A stretch of 64,000 nt of DNA from Pichia kudriavzevii. Taxonomy: Eukaryota > Ascomycota > Pichiomycetes > Pichiales > Pichiaceae. A program made the translations under genes and the position numbers. The notes below the pieces were generated by a model that ran no database searches, had not been told where the DNA came from, and saw nothing but the letters and a program-made list of their open reading frames with translations. The stretch covers positions 1-64,000 of the forward strand of contig NC_042508.1 of the NCBI RefSeq assembly GCF_003054445.1, given 5' to 3'. Below, piece by piece: positions 9,831-20,600 of this stretch (positions are counted from its first letter, which is position 1; each line of letters starts with the position of its first letter).

Positions 9831-10379
9831 GAAAGGATCTTTTCTTGACTATCCGTTTCTTTATCAAAGTCAAACACAAGAAAAAAAAACGCTACCTAGG
9901 TGTCTAGATGATCAAAAGCAAAAGGCAGCTAGTTTATAGGGTGGTAAATCATATCAAAACCGTCTTTTGAATTTACCATGAATGAAACACACAGTCACCT
10001 CTATTGATGAAATTTGCTCAAAGAAATGACCCTCTCTCCTCCTTCCCCACAACCGGAACTTTTACCATTACCACCTAAGGTGTGAGTTTCCATGCAATTG
10101 CTATCGATGTTTTTCTCTGTAACAAAATTTTGCAAAACTTCCGCACCCCCTGATAAGTTGAGGGGCGGTATTTGGCGACGTCTAAATGAGGTTTAATTCT
10201 TGATAACGACTTGAGCCTAGCTGCAGAAGATAGTAGATATACTTTATCAGGAAAACAATGCAAAGTTAGATTGTTATATTACACTGCTGCTATCTTTTGG
10301 AACAGTATAAAATGCCTTGCATACACAATCCTTGGATTTAGCTATTTCTCTATGATGGCACTACAGGGAGTATCAACAA
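9831..10379. promoter_or_regulatory. Divergent promoter between the DHA1 and Dal5-type transporter genes
   Basis: This 549-base spacer is shared by two divergent transporter genes. A composite element lies at 10138-10157: CTTCCGCA, then CCCCCT, then GATAAG. A TATA box for the plus-strand gene (TATAAA, 10306-10311) lies 70 bases before its ATG. On the minus strand TATAAA (plus 9933-9938) lies about 100 bases before the DHA1 start. No gene is seen inside. Confidence 0.55.
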
Positions 10380-11963
10380 ATGCCAGAGAAATTGCAGAAT
10401 AACGAAAAAGGAGGTCTATATACGGTGGAAGTTTCAAGTTTGGACGACTGTGATCCTGTGATCTCCACTGTTGTTGCCTTGAATGGGAAGAAGATTGAAG
10501 TTCATCAACAGGATGCTGATGTAGCAATGCAATATATTGATGATATTGCCGATCTGGAGATGGATCCCGACTTTGAAAGGAAAGTCCTAAGGAAAATCGA
10601 CTACGCAATTTTGCCTGTGATCATAGCTCTAATGTCATGTCAGTTGATGGATAAGACAACCAACTCTTATGCGTCAATTATGGGCCTGCAAGAAAGTTTG
10701 AATATGAGTTTGAGAGAGTATAGTTGGGTAGGGTCCTCGTTCTATTTTGGCTATTTGATTTTTCAGTACCCGGCAAACTTATTACTGCAAAAACTACCAC
10801 TCTCCAAAACACTCTCCATAGCAGTCATCTGCTGGGGTGTAGTTTTAATGTGTCATGCTGCCTGTACCGATGCAGCAGGATTTTTAGTTTGTCGAGTATT
10901 TCTAGGTGTTTTCGAAGGGTTTATGAATCCAGCATATATCTTACTAACTTCTCAGTGGTGGAGGAAGGAGGAACAGTTTATAAGAACCTGTGTTTGGTGG
11001 GGTATGCAAGGTTTTGGTACTATTTTGGGATCCGGCATTGCATATGGGTTGCAGGTTCATCGAGCCGGGTATCAAACATTCCCATCTTGGAAATGCGTTT
11101 ACGTCATAACTGGTTGCATTACTTTATGCCTTGGCTTTGTCAGCTACCTTCATATACCAGACGTTCCTACAAAAGCATGGTTTTTGAGCGAAAAGGAGAA
11201 ACTCTATGTTGTTGAAAGGGCAAAGGAAAACCAACAAGGTTTTGGTAACCAAAAATTTAAATGGAAGCAAGGCAAAGAAGCTATTTTTGACCCGTGTACC
11301 TACATCTTTTTTGTCTATGGAATTTCATACGCAATTCCGAACGGAGGCTTCAATAACTTTGGATCCATATTGTTAAAGGATGATTTTGGATTCTCAACAG
11401 CCGATGCGTTGCTAATGAATATGCCAGGCGGAGGAATTGATATTATTTTCCCTTTATGTGTTGCACTCTTTAATTACTACTTGCTTAAAAACCAGAGGTT
11501 GGTATCTTGTGCTATAGTGAATACCACAGTGGTTGTTGGAATGTGTCTATTAAATTTTACAGACAGTAGAGGTTCGAGGTTGGCTGGATACCTATCATTC
11601 TACATGGCAACAGCTGTATCGGCAGGAATATGCTCAACCATAGCATCGAATATTGCCGGATCTACCAAGAAGGTGGTAGTTAACACATTCTTTCTAGTAG
11701 GCTATTGTGCCGGCAATATAATTGGTCCACAGACATTTAACGCTAAACAAGCACCGGGATACTCAGGCGCCAAAGCTGCAATGCTCGCCTCTTTTGCCAT
11801 TGGTACGTGTCTCATAATTGCTCTTTATGTTATTTACACGTGTCGTAATAAGAAGAAGGATGAAATAATCCAATCTTTAGGTGAGAAGTATTCAATTCCT
11901 GACAATATCGCTTTTGCAGATTTAACTGACTTTGAAAACCCTGGATTTAGGTACTCGTTATAG
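10380..11963 (+). CDS. Dal5-type MFS permease (anion:cation symporter family)
   Basis: The 527-residue protein fits the allantoate/nicotinate/pantothenate permease group of the major facilitator superfamily. The N-terminal helix block starts RKIDYAILPVIIALMSCQLM, followed by DKTTNSYASIMGLQ, a motif typical of Dal5 relatives. Next come SSFYFGYLIFQYPANLLLQK and the CRVFLGVFEGFMNPAYILLT motif, then a second six-helix bundle and a charged cytosolic tail. Such carriers import carboxylates such as allantoate, ureidosuccinate or vitamins with protons across the plasma membrane; the substrate is not known. The TTCCGCA plus GATAAG promoter and its neighbours suggest uptake of the compound that the oxidase and racemase process. 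Confidence 0.88.
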   Translation: MPEKLQNNEKGGLYTVEVSSLDDCDPVISTVVALNGKKIEVHQQDADVAMQYIDDIADLEMDPDFERKVLRKIDYAILPVIIALMSCQLMDKTTNSYASIMGLQESLNMSLREYSWVGSSFYFGYLIFQYPANLLLQKLPLSKTLSIAVICWGVVLMCHAACTDAAGFLVCRVFLGVFEGFMNPAYILLTSQWWRKEEQFIRTCVWWGMQGFGTILGSGIAYGLQVHRAGYQTFPSWKCVYVITGCITLCLGFVSYLHIPDVPTKAWFLSEKEKLYVVERAKENQQGFGNQKFKWKQGKEAIFDPCTYIFFVYGISYAIPNGGFNNFGSILLKDDFGFSTADALLMNMPGGGIDIIFPLCVALFNYYLLKNQRLVSCAIVNTTVVVGMCLLNFTDSRGSRLAGYLSFYMATAVSAGICSTIASNIAGSTKKVVVNTFFLVGYCAGNIIGPQTFNAKQAPGYSGAKAAMLASFAIGTCLIIALYVIYTCRNKKKDEIIQSLGEKYSIPDNIAFADLTDFENPGFRYSL

Positions 11964-12282
11964 TTTTGGCTTTTGCACAGTCCTACTTTGTAGACACGTC
12001 CCTCAATATTGTTTTTAACTAGTTTAGTGATTTAATGGATTTCCTATGTGTCTTGTAGATGATCATGATACGTCGTACTTTTGAAAATAAAAAGAAAAAA
12101 ATGTAAGAAAGCTCGTACAAACGTGTTTTCCTTGGTCAATACTAAAACATTAGGAATGCTGTGTGAATTAGTGTTCATAATTTAGAGGAAAAAAGAAGTA
12201 CAAAAGTGGATTGGTAAAAAATATACCGCCATTCCACAGTCTAAATAAGAGTATCAAAAACTAACTTATAATGAATAACGTC
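11964..12282. other. Convergent 3' intergenic region
   Basis: This A/T-rich spacer lies between the stops of the convergent Dal5-type and dehydrogenase genes. Nothing beyond likely polyadenylation sequence is visible. Confidence 0.5.
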
Positions 12283-13299
12283 CTAAGAAAAAAATTTATC
12301 CGTAATAGGTCTTTTTTGAGGAAGACTTACTAGTCCCCTGTTTTCCTTTAACTTTAGTTGAGTCGCCTTGAGTAGATTGTACAAGACAGTCAAAGTTGGA
12401 GTTTCCACGTTAAGTTCATTTGCGACAATCAAAAGATTGCCCAAGATGACCTCCAGCTCGATCGGATTACCCTTCTCAACGTCAACAAGCATAGACGGCT
12501 TGAAGTAATCACCATCATCCGAGTGAACAACTGAGTTGATAACATCAGCAGGTAATTCAACGCCATCCGCTTTGGCAACCTTGATGACCTCACGCATCGC
12601 TGGAACAGAGACAGCCTCTAATGCACCTGAATATTCCAACCTACCAGTATCGACTCTAGTCAAAGCACATGCGGTATTGAGCGTCGCATTATAGACCAAT
12701 TTTCTGTATCTGTACCACTTAACATCGGGAAAGTAAGAAATCGTGTTTCTGTCATTACTATACAAGCTGACAAACTCTTTAGCCTTTTCCTCTTGCTCCT
12801 CCTTACTAAAGGTTGGGTTGGAAAAGTAGCTGATCAAACACTTGTCATTTTGGGTCTGGCTGATTACTCCATTATGGTTATGCGAGCCGATATGAGAGAC
12901 ACCTGATAAGCAAAAATTATTCGGATATTTGGCAATAAAGGGACGCCCCAAATCAAATCCATTTTGGATCAGAACAATAGTGGTTTTGCCCGGTGTGATC
13001 ACCGGTGCGGCAACTTCTTCAGGTTTGACAATATCTGGTAAGTTCTTCGTTGTGATAACAACATAGTCGTAGTCCCCATTGGCCGACGCAGCTTCAACCG
13101 TTGGGTAAATATGATCTGGTTTCCAGTTTTCAACTTTTCCATAATCGCATGAGTTGATTTCCCAACCAGCCTCTTTGACCCTGGGATAATCACTTTTAAC
13201 AACCACCGAAACTGTGGTCTTGCCAGTGTATTTAAGCCCGTAGGCTACAATGGTACCCACACCACCGGTACCTATCAAAAGCGTCCTTGGCAGTTGCAT
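12283..13299 (-). CDS. Ketopantoate reductase (PanE/ApbA)-like dehydrogenase
   Basis: The 338-residue product matches the two-domain PanE/ApbA family. An N-terminal Rossmann motif (IGTGGVGTI, residues 9-17) leads into DYDYVVITTKNLPD. The C-terminal helical domain carries the catalytic lysine block RKLVYNATLNTACAL and the SMLVDVEKGNPIELE segment that holds the substrate-binding glutamate. Classical members reduce 2-dehydropantoate to pantoate with NADPH, but many fungal paralogues act on other 2-oxo acids. Its place in the accessory cluster, with two TTCCGCA words 160-210 bases upstream, suggests a catabolic 2-oxo-acid reductase rather than the housekeeping pantothenate enzyme; this is inference. 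Confidence 0.82.
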   Translation of the reverse strand: MQLPRTLLIGTGGVGTIVAYGLKYTGKTTVSVVVKSDYPRVKEAGWEINSCDYGKVENWKPDHIYPTVEAASANGDYDYVVITTKNLPDIVKPEEVAAPVITPGKTTIVLIQNGFDLGRPFIAKYPNNFCLSGVSHIGSHNHNGVISQTQNDKCLISYFSNPTFSKEEQEEKAKEFVSLYSNDRNTISYFPDVKWYRYRKLVYNATLNTACALTRVDTGRLEYSGALEAVSVPAMREVIKVAKADGVELPADVINSVVHSDDGDYFKPSMLVDVEKGNPIELEVILGNLLIVANELNVETPTLTVLYNLLKATQLKLKENRGLVSLPQKRPITDKFFS

Positions 13300-14131
13300 G
13301 ACAATTATAGATCTCTGATTTTCGTTTGGGATTGAGAAGCAAGTCCATAGAATTCTCCATGGGACACGAAATACGTCTGCCTTTAAATATTATTGTTTAT
13401 TAGTGGTTAGGTGGTTGTGGCATACCCCTTGCAATCTCTGTCTCTTATTTACAGAAATGCGGAAAGATACGCTTGTTGAAATTTTCCCGTTTTGGTAATA
13501 TTTCCGCATATTCAGGATCTGATAGTCAGGGTGTCTAAATGTGAATATAAACACTCTTGGGAGTGTCTTGTTATCGCAAACCAAACATAAGTATCTTCAG
13601 TGAACTTAGGATATATTGCCACTATGACGTTTTAGAGCGTAACTTTGTAGTTCTGCATTGGGATGTTATCTTGAAGAAAATAGGAGCAAGAAATATGCAG
13701 TGCACTACCATTGGTAGTCTATTCGCAATCCATTGGCAGCCTTTTCTTTTATAAAACCATCATTCTGAGTTAGGAATCATATCTGGAGTATAATGTTTAA
13801 TCTATATATAATGTCTTTATATTTGATTCCAAATGTATAAGCTAAAAGAATACTGTCGAATGAAAATAACTTTTTCTCCCCTGCTATGCAGTTGCTTAAT
13901 TTGGTTTGAGTTGGCATGGATACACTAAACGTGTGACTCATTCGTAGAAGGCCTTCCTCGTTTTGAACTAAATAACAAAGTTTTTTTTTTTCGGTAGTAT
14001 AAAACCTAAGCTATAGAAATAAGAATTGTTTGCTTGCTTTAAAATCGTAAAAAAAAAGAGAAAGTTTAGGGAGGGTGTAGAAGGAAAATGCCATAAACAC
14101 TAAAAATAAACCATCTTGAAAGGGAAGACTA
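13300..14131. promoter_or_regulatory. Promoter of the KPR-like gene and 3' flank of THI5
   Basis: Close to the KPR-like gene lie two TTTCCGCA words in inverted orientation: TGCGGAAA at 13458-13465 and TTTCCGCA at 13501-13508, followed by GATAG at 13521-13525. The remaining 600 bases towards THI5 are A/T-rich, with a T-run near 13980 and no coding or RNA gene that I can support. Confidence 0.5.
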
Positions 14132-15148
14132 TTAAATGGCAAGTCTGTGGAATCCACCATTCTTTCTGACTTCTTCTTGGTGGACTGCCATTAATCTTTG
14201 TGCTTCGGTGGGATCAACAGTCTCAGCAGGTTCTTCACCAGGAACTAAGGCATTTGTATAGTTGGCCTTGTAGTCAGGTGGTAAAATTTCCAATCTCTTA
14301 CCATAGTTGGTGACCTTTTGCCAGTCTCGGTCAACATTAAACAACGATGCTGAAAAGTAAGCATAGCATCTTTCAAACTGTTTGTATGAGAGACTGTTGT
14401 TCAATTGAGGTTTAAAGTCAACATAGGTTTCCCAACAATCCTGTGGTGCAGCAAGAATTTCGGTAGTTGCTTTTTTGATTGCCTTCAAGAAAGACCTGAC
14501 TTTCTCTGTGTTATTCTTAAGAAACTCATCGTTGGCAATGTAGCAAATAGAGCAGAAACAGCAGCAGCCTAAGCAGGCAACCCGATCAATCCTCATCATT
14601 TGGACTTCTTGTTCATCCAAACCCTTTTGTTTACAGTATTCTTCCAGCTCAACTTGCTGGATACACTCAATACCAATACCACCATCGATCTTCCCCTCGA
14701 TGATGTACTTTGCGACATTCATACCACATCTGACAGCGGTATAGTCACTCTCCTTGAGACCATGGTATTTGCAGAGTTCGTCTAATTGAATCTTACCAAA
14801 CTCCCCGACGTAGCCGATTTTCTTTCCCTTAATGGTTGAGAAATCATTAGTGATTCCACTCGATTTAAGATATAGAATACCTGTGAAGGGTTCATCCAAC
14901 AAGGATGCAACCGAAGTTACAGGAAAGCCACGTGCTTTGGCCGCAAGTGTATGAATCATTGCCTTCAAACCCATGTCAATCTTACCCGAACCAATCAACT
15001 CGGTCACATCTGAAGGATTCGAAGGCTCCAAGATAGCAATATCGAGTCCTTCATCCTTAAAGTAACCCTTAATTTGGGCATAGTAGATGGGGATATGGTA
15101 TGGGGCAGGTTGCCAGTTTAGAGAGAAGGTGATTTTGTTAGTACTCAT
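14132..15148 (-). CDS. THI5: HMP-P synthase, thiamine pyrimidine synthesis
   Basis: The 338-residue protein is a close match to yeast Thi5, which makes 4-amino-5-hydroxymethyl-2-methylpyrimidine phosphate from its own active-site histidine and bound pyridoxal phosphate. It is a single-turnover enzyme. Diagnostic residues are present: Lys62 (PLP Schiff base) and His66 (pyrimidine donor) in [16 protein letters not shown], and the iron-binding CCCFC motif in [12 protein letters not shown]. The fold is a periplasmic-binding-protein-like two-lobe structure. It is divergent from THI4, so pyrimidine and thiazole genes share one upstream region. PLP could be supplied by SNZ1/SNO1 at 42-44 kb. Expression is likely repressed by thiamine, as in other yeasts. 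Confidence 0.96.
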   Translation of the reverse strand: MSTNKITFSLNWQPAPYHIPIYYAQIKGYFKDEGLDIAILEPSNPSDVTELIGSGKIDMGLKAMIHTLAAKARGFPVTSVASLLDEPFTGILYLKSSGITNDFSTIKGKKIGYVGEFGKIQLDELCKYHGLKESDYTAVRCGMNVAKYIIEGKIDGGIGIECIQQVELEEYCKQKGLDEQEVQMMRIDRVACLGCCCFCSICYIANDEFLKNNTEKVRSFLKAIKKATTEILAAPQDCWETYVDFKPQLNNSLSYKQFERCYAYFSASLFNVDRDWQKVTNYGKRLEILPPDYKANYTNALVPGEEPAETVDPTEAQRLMAVHQEEVRKNGGFHRLAI

Positions 15149-16384
15149 TGTTGGTTGTGTTTGATACTGGCCAGGAAAAGGATGTCTATTTACTTAACTT
15201 TGAGTGATAAATAGAGGGAGATAATAAGCCTTTAAATAGCCAAAACCAAAAAGACAACTCCCCGTTTATATCATTAACAAATGAAGCTGACTGGCAATGG
15301 AAGATTACCTTCAAAGTAGAAGTTAACGTAGTTATTAAACACCTGAAGTATTATTATCTTTTGCTTCGGCGTTCAATTTCAAGGGCTAGTCCTCTACATC
15401 TGTCTACGTTTCCTCCTGAAAATAGTCCCAGATTTTTCTGGAGACTTTTTTCGAATGTGTACACCGTCCTCTACCCACCGTTCTCATTGTTCTTACGGAT
15501 TACTTGCCACCGACGTTGTAGTTTCTTATACCAACATCAACACGACCAGCTACAAATGGGTAAACATTGAACAATCGGCATGTGCTTTTGTTACGTTGGA
15601 TACCCCCTCTTGAGGTCCCGGAATTTAGACAAAACACCAAACATAGCCTGCGGTAAATTCCAAGGAACCGTTGTGAGTCATCGGAGACTACTTTCCCGAA
15701 TTTTTTTATGCACGTACTAAAAAAATTAGACAATAGGAAATCACTTTCTCGGACAATGGTACCACTCTAGTTTGATTGTTAGCTTCCCGGGTGTAAGTTA
15801 TTGTTACGGCATTTTAGAAATAGGAGAAACCTTTGCACAGGAACAATGCACAAACTAAAGAATTCTCCGGGATAGAAAATTTAACTTTCCCTGCTAATAA
15901 TATCGTCTTGACTAATGTTTTATGAAGGGTGTATTCTCCAGTAGCTTCAAAGACTGTATTGGTGTTCGGACGACATTGGCTCGAAGAGGTTTGGTAGGAG
16001 CAGAACTATACGGCTTGCCTCTTGCGTGGGTGTGGGTGGGACATATATCTGCATAGAGTCGGTTGAACTTGTGGGGAGTGCTATATATGGGTCCCGTACT
16101 GGCAAAGGAGGTTGTACATAATGTTGTTACCCAATCAAAATGTTAATCCCTCAAGAAATATTTACTTTGACAACTCTCGGCTGTTGGGCCAGTAGCCTCT
16201 AGAATCCTTTAGAAAAGGCTATTGTGTTGTTGTATTGACGATTTATTAATTTTGTAGGATATATAAGGAAACCTGTTTTCCACAACCTACTCCTCCATTG
16301 GCAGCATTTCCCAGTACAAAAAGAAAATCCTTCCATTTTTCCACACAACACAACTAAAAACAACAGTTTATACAGACAAGTAAA
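15149..16384. promoter_or_regulatory. THI5/THI4 divergent promoter region
   Basis: This 1.24-kb spacer has no supported gene; the short frames in it lack family features. On the THI4 side TATATAA at 16260-16266 lies about 118 bases before the ATG, and a second TATA-like CTATATATGG lies at 16081-16090. I looked for a TPP riboswitch, as filamentous fungi have in thiamine genes, and found no CTGAGA-type core. Confidence 0.5.
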
Positions 16385-17428
<1,044 letters not shown>

Positions 17429-17641
17429 TTAACGATGTCCTCTAACGACAATTGACCTTCTTTTTATGATTATCCTATATGAAGTTTATAGCTTATTATC
17501 TGTCTAGAAAGCTTCTTTCTTTTGAACACAATAAATGTGATGAACTACATGTAAACTACTTAACTTGCGACGATATCTGTAAATCTAATTTTTTATTCAG
17601 CTTGAAAATGAACGTAATATAAAAAACTGCAAAATAAGTAA
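17429..17641. other. Convergent THI4/SNQ2 3' region
   Basis: This is an A/T-rich tail-to-tail spacer with no gene. Confidence 0.5.
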
Positions 17642-20600
17642 CTACTTTCTCTGAAAATTCTTGGCCAATAGGACAAAGGGAGTTTTCAAGCTGTATTTTC
17701 TGATCCTGAAAAAGTAATGAAGACTCATCATGGCACATAAGTTGAAGCAGATGTAAACACAGAAAAACCCAACGTTTCTCCACCTATGACTGTATGACAT
17801 ACCAACTGTCTTTAAGTATTCATCACCAGAAGCATACTGACAAACAGCGCAGTCTGCTGTCGCATTGGGATTATCAACATAACCACTGTTATCTAAGAAA
17901 TAACTTTGAAGATATTCGCCACACGTAGACCCGCTTGGAGGTTGGAGATAATTATACTCAGTTGCGGAACAAGTAACTTTACGCTCATGAAGTACTAGAG
18001 ATAGGAAATTATCAACAAAGTATGTCAATGGGGAAAGTCTCCACATAAACTTCCAAAATCCTGGTAACAAATGAGGATTTTGAAGAACACCACAGAATGC
18101 AATAACAAAACTCCACCCCAAACCAGTCAAAACATTGGCAGAGGGTAAATCTGGAGCAGCATAAACAATTGTGAGGGAAAATGAAATATAATATATTTGG
18201 AAGAAAATACAATAGGTGAACCACCACATACCACACCTAGAAGCAGAGTTATCAAGTTGAATAGGGAAGTACCAGCAGATGAAGTAGATTGTGGAGAAAC
18301 AAACGCAAAATGGAATTTCTGTCAAGAATTGTGAAATCATTAGCAAAGACCAGTGGAAGGTGTTGGACTTCGACTCTCTAACCTCGTATAATTGACGTGA
18401 CGCAATAGCCTTAGCTTGGATTTGGTTCATCATTGGAGAGGCGATAATAACAGCCAATAAACAAGCAAACATAACATCTTGCATTCCACTAGCGTTATGT
18501 TTACTGTTCCAAAAAGTGAAACCAACAACTAGTCCAGCAAGAAGAAACAAAATAAACTTAGCCATGATATACTGCAATCCTCTGTAGAATTGCAAAAAAG
18601 TTCTTTTTAGAACTTCACGAAACTGAACATAGTATGGAGCAGCAAATTTGGTGTGTAGCTCGCTGTTGTCAACAGATGGAAGCTTTGACGTTTCTTCAAT
18701 CAGTTGTTCAATATCCTTAGTGACTTTTATATACTCCTCGGATTGACACCACTTCTCATACCAATTTTCGGTTGTGGATATAGATCCAGCACCAATAGCT
18801 TCAAGAATATATTCAGCTGGATTTTCCGAAGGCAAACACTTCCTAGCGCCTTGCTTTTCAAAATAGTCTAATAAAGTACTTGAATTTTCCCCAATTTCTC
18901 CAAAATAGACGGTTTGACCACCTGTTTTCAAGAGCAATAACCGATCAAACTCCTCAAACAATGTGGCCGAAGGTTGATGGATTGTGCATAAAATTGCCTG
19001 TCCGGCCCGTGCAAGGTCTTTCAGAACTTGAACAATTGCCCATGATGATTGCGAGTCTAAACCAGAGGTAGGTTCATCCAAAAATAATAGCAAAGATGGT
19101 TTGGCAACCATTTCTGTAGCAATCGACAATTTCTTTCTTTGTTCAACATTTAAGCCATAACCGGCCGCACCAACAATAGAATCGGAGTACTCCTCCATAC
19201 GTAGAATCCGAATAACCTCATCAACATAGTCAATCTTTTCTTTATCAGGAACACTGTGTGGTCTTCTTAACCTAGCACTGAAAATCAAAGACTCTCTAAC
19301 AGTCAACTCCGCAATATGAAGATCCTGCTGTTGAACATAACCGGTTCTTCGTTCAAACGAGGAGTCGATCGGTTTACCATTTATCAACATATCACCACTA
19401 ACAACGCCGACATCAACACGCCTGGATAACACATTCAACAATGTAGTTTTGCCCGCTCCAGATTCACCCATCAATGCAGTCAAAGTACCTGGCAAAACAT
19501 AACCTTGGACATTTTCTAGCAACTTCCTAGCCTCTCCTTCATAAGGAACCACATAATCAACATTCTTCCACATCAAGATATCTTGTGAGCCTAATCGCTC
19601 ATTTACGCCATCGTGTGATGACTGAGATACCACAACATCAGTCTCGATTTGAATGTCACCCTTTTCCTTAAGCACTGTTTGCGCTTCCAAGTCATTGTCA
19701 TTAGTCTCCGAAAAACCAATTGCATCGAGAAGAGAAGAGGGAATCCTTGCTCCGTGAACAAACAACAACTTGTCGGCAGATGCTGAAATTGGATTGTAGA
19801 TTTCCACCAAAATAACGTTCAATGTCAAATAGCCACACAAAAATGCAAACATAATACCCAAGTTTCTCCATAAATGAGGGTAAACGTACTGGAATGCAAG
19901 CTTCAAGTAAATCATACCGTCAACATCATTTTTACCACCATAAAGTTCCTTCGACTCAGCAGCTCCAACAAACCCACACACTTGATTTGTTAGTTGGTTA
20001 ATATTAGAATATGATGGCCCATGTGGAATTAATTGACTTTCAGCACAAGGCATAACACGGCCGTGAAACTCATTCAAAATCATTGCCTCAAAGGCATATA
20101 GAACGGGGTTACAATAAGAGAACCATTTGAACCACCAGTGCATATTTGGTCTTTGAATCATATAAGAAGAATAAACCACCATGGACATCATAGTAAGACC
20201 GCTAATACCATTGGCAGCCGCAACATTAGGCATCAAAGAAGCAAGCAATGTAAATAATGATGTGATTGTTGGGACAACCAGGTTGATAAACAAGAAATAA
20301 ATAAAATATGCACCTGGCTGCCTTTTCATGTTGGTTAGAAAATAAAGTATCAATGAAAAACTGGTAATTGCAATCAAACGGACGGGATAAGAAACCATCT
20401 GTTTAGCCAAGAGTTCTGCAGAAGGACGGTACATGGTGTAGGAAATTTGTTTATTTAGTATTGGCTTATCCATAAACAATGCTGCAATTTCCGCCAATGC
20501 CATAATACAAAAATAAAGGCAAGAAAAAAATAAAACACCACCTCTAGAAAAGGCACCAATAGTAGTCTGTGGAGTGTTGTAGAAAAGTGATCCAATAATC

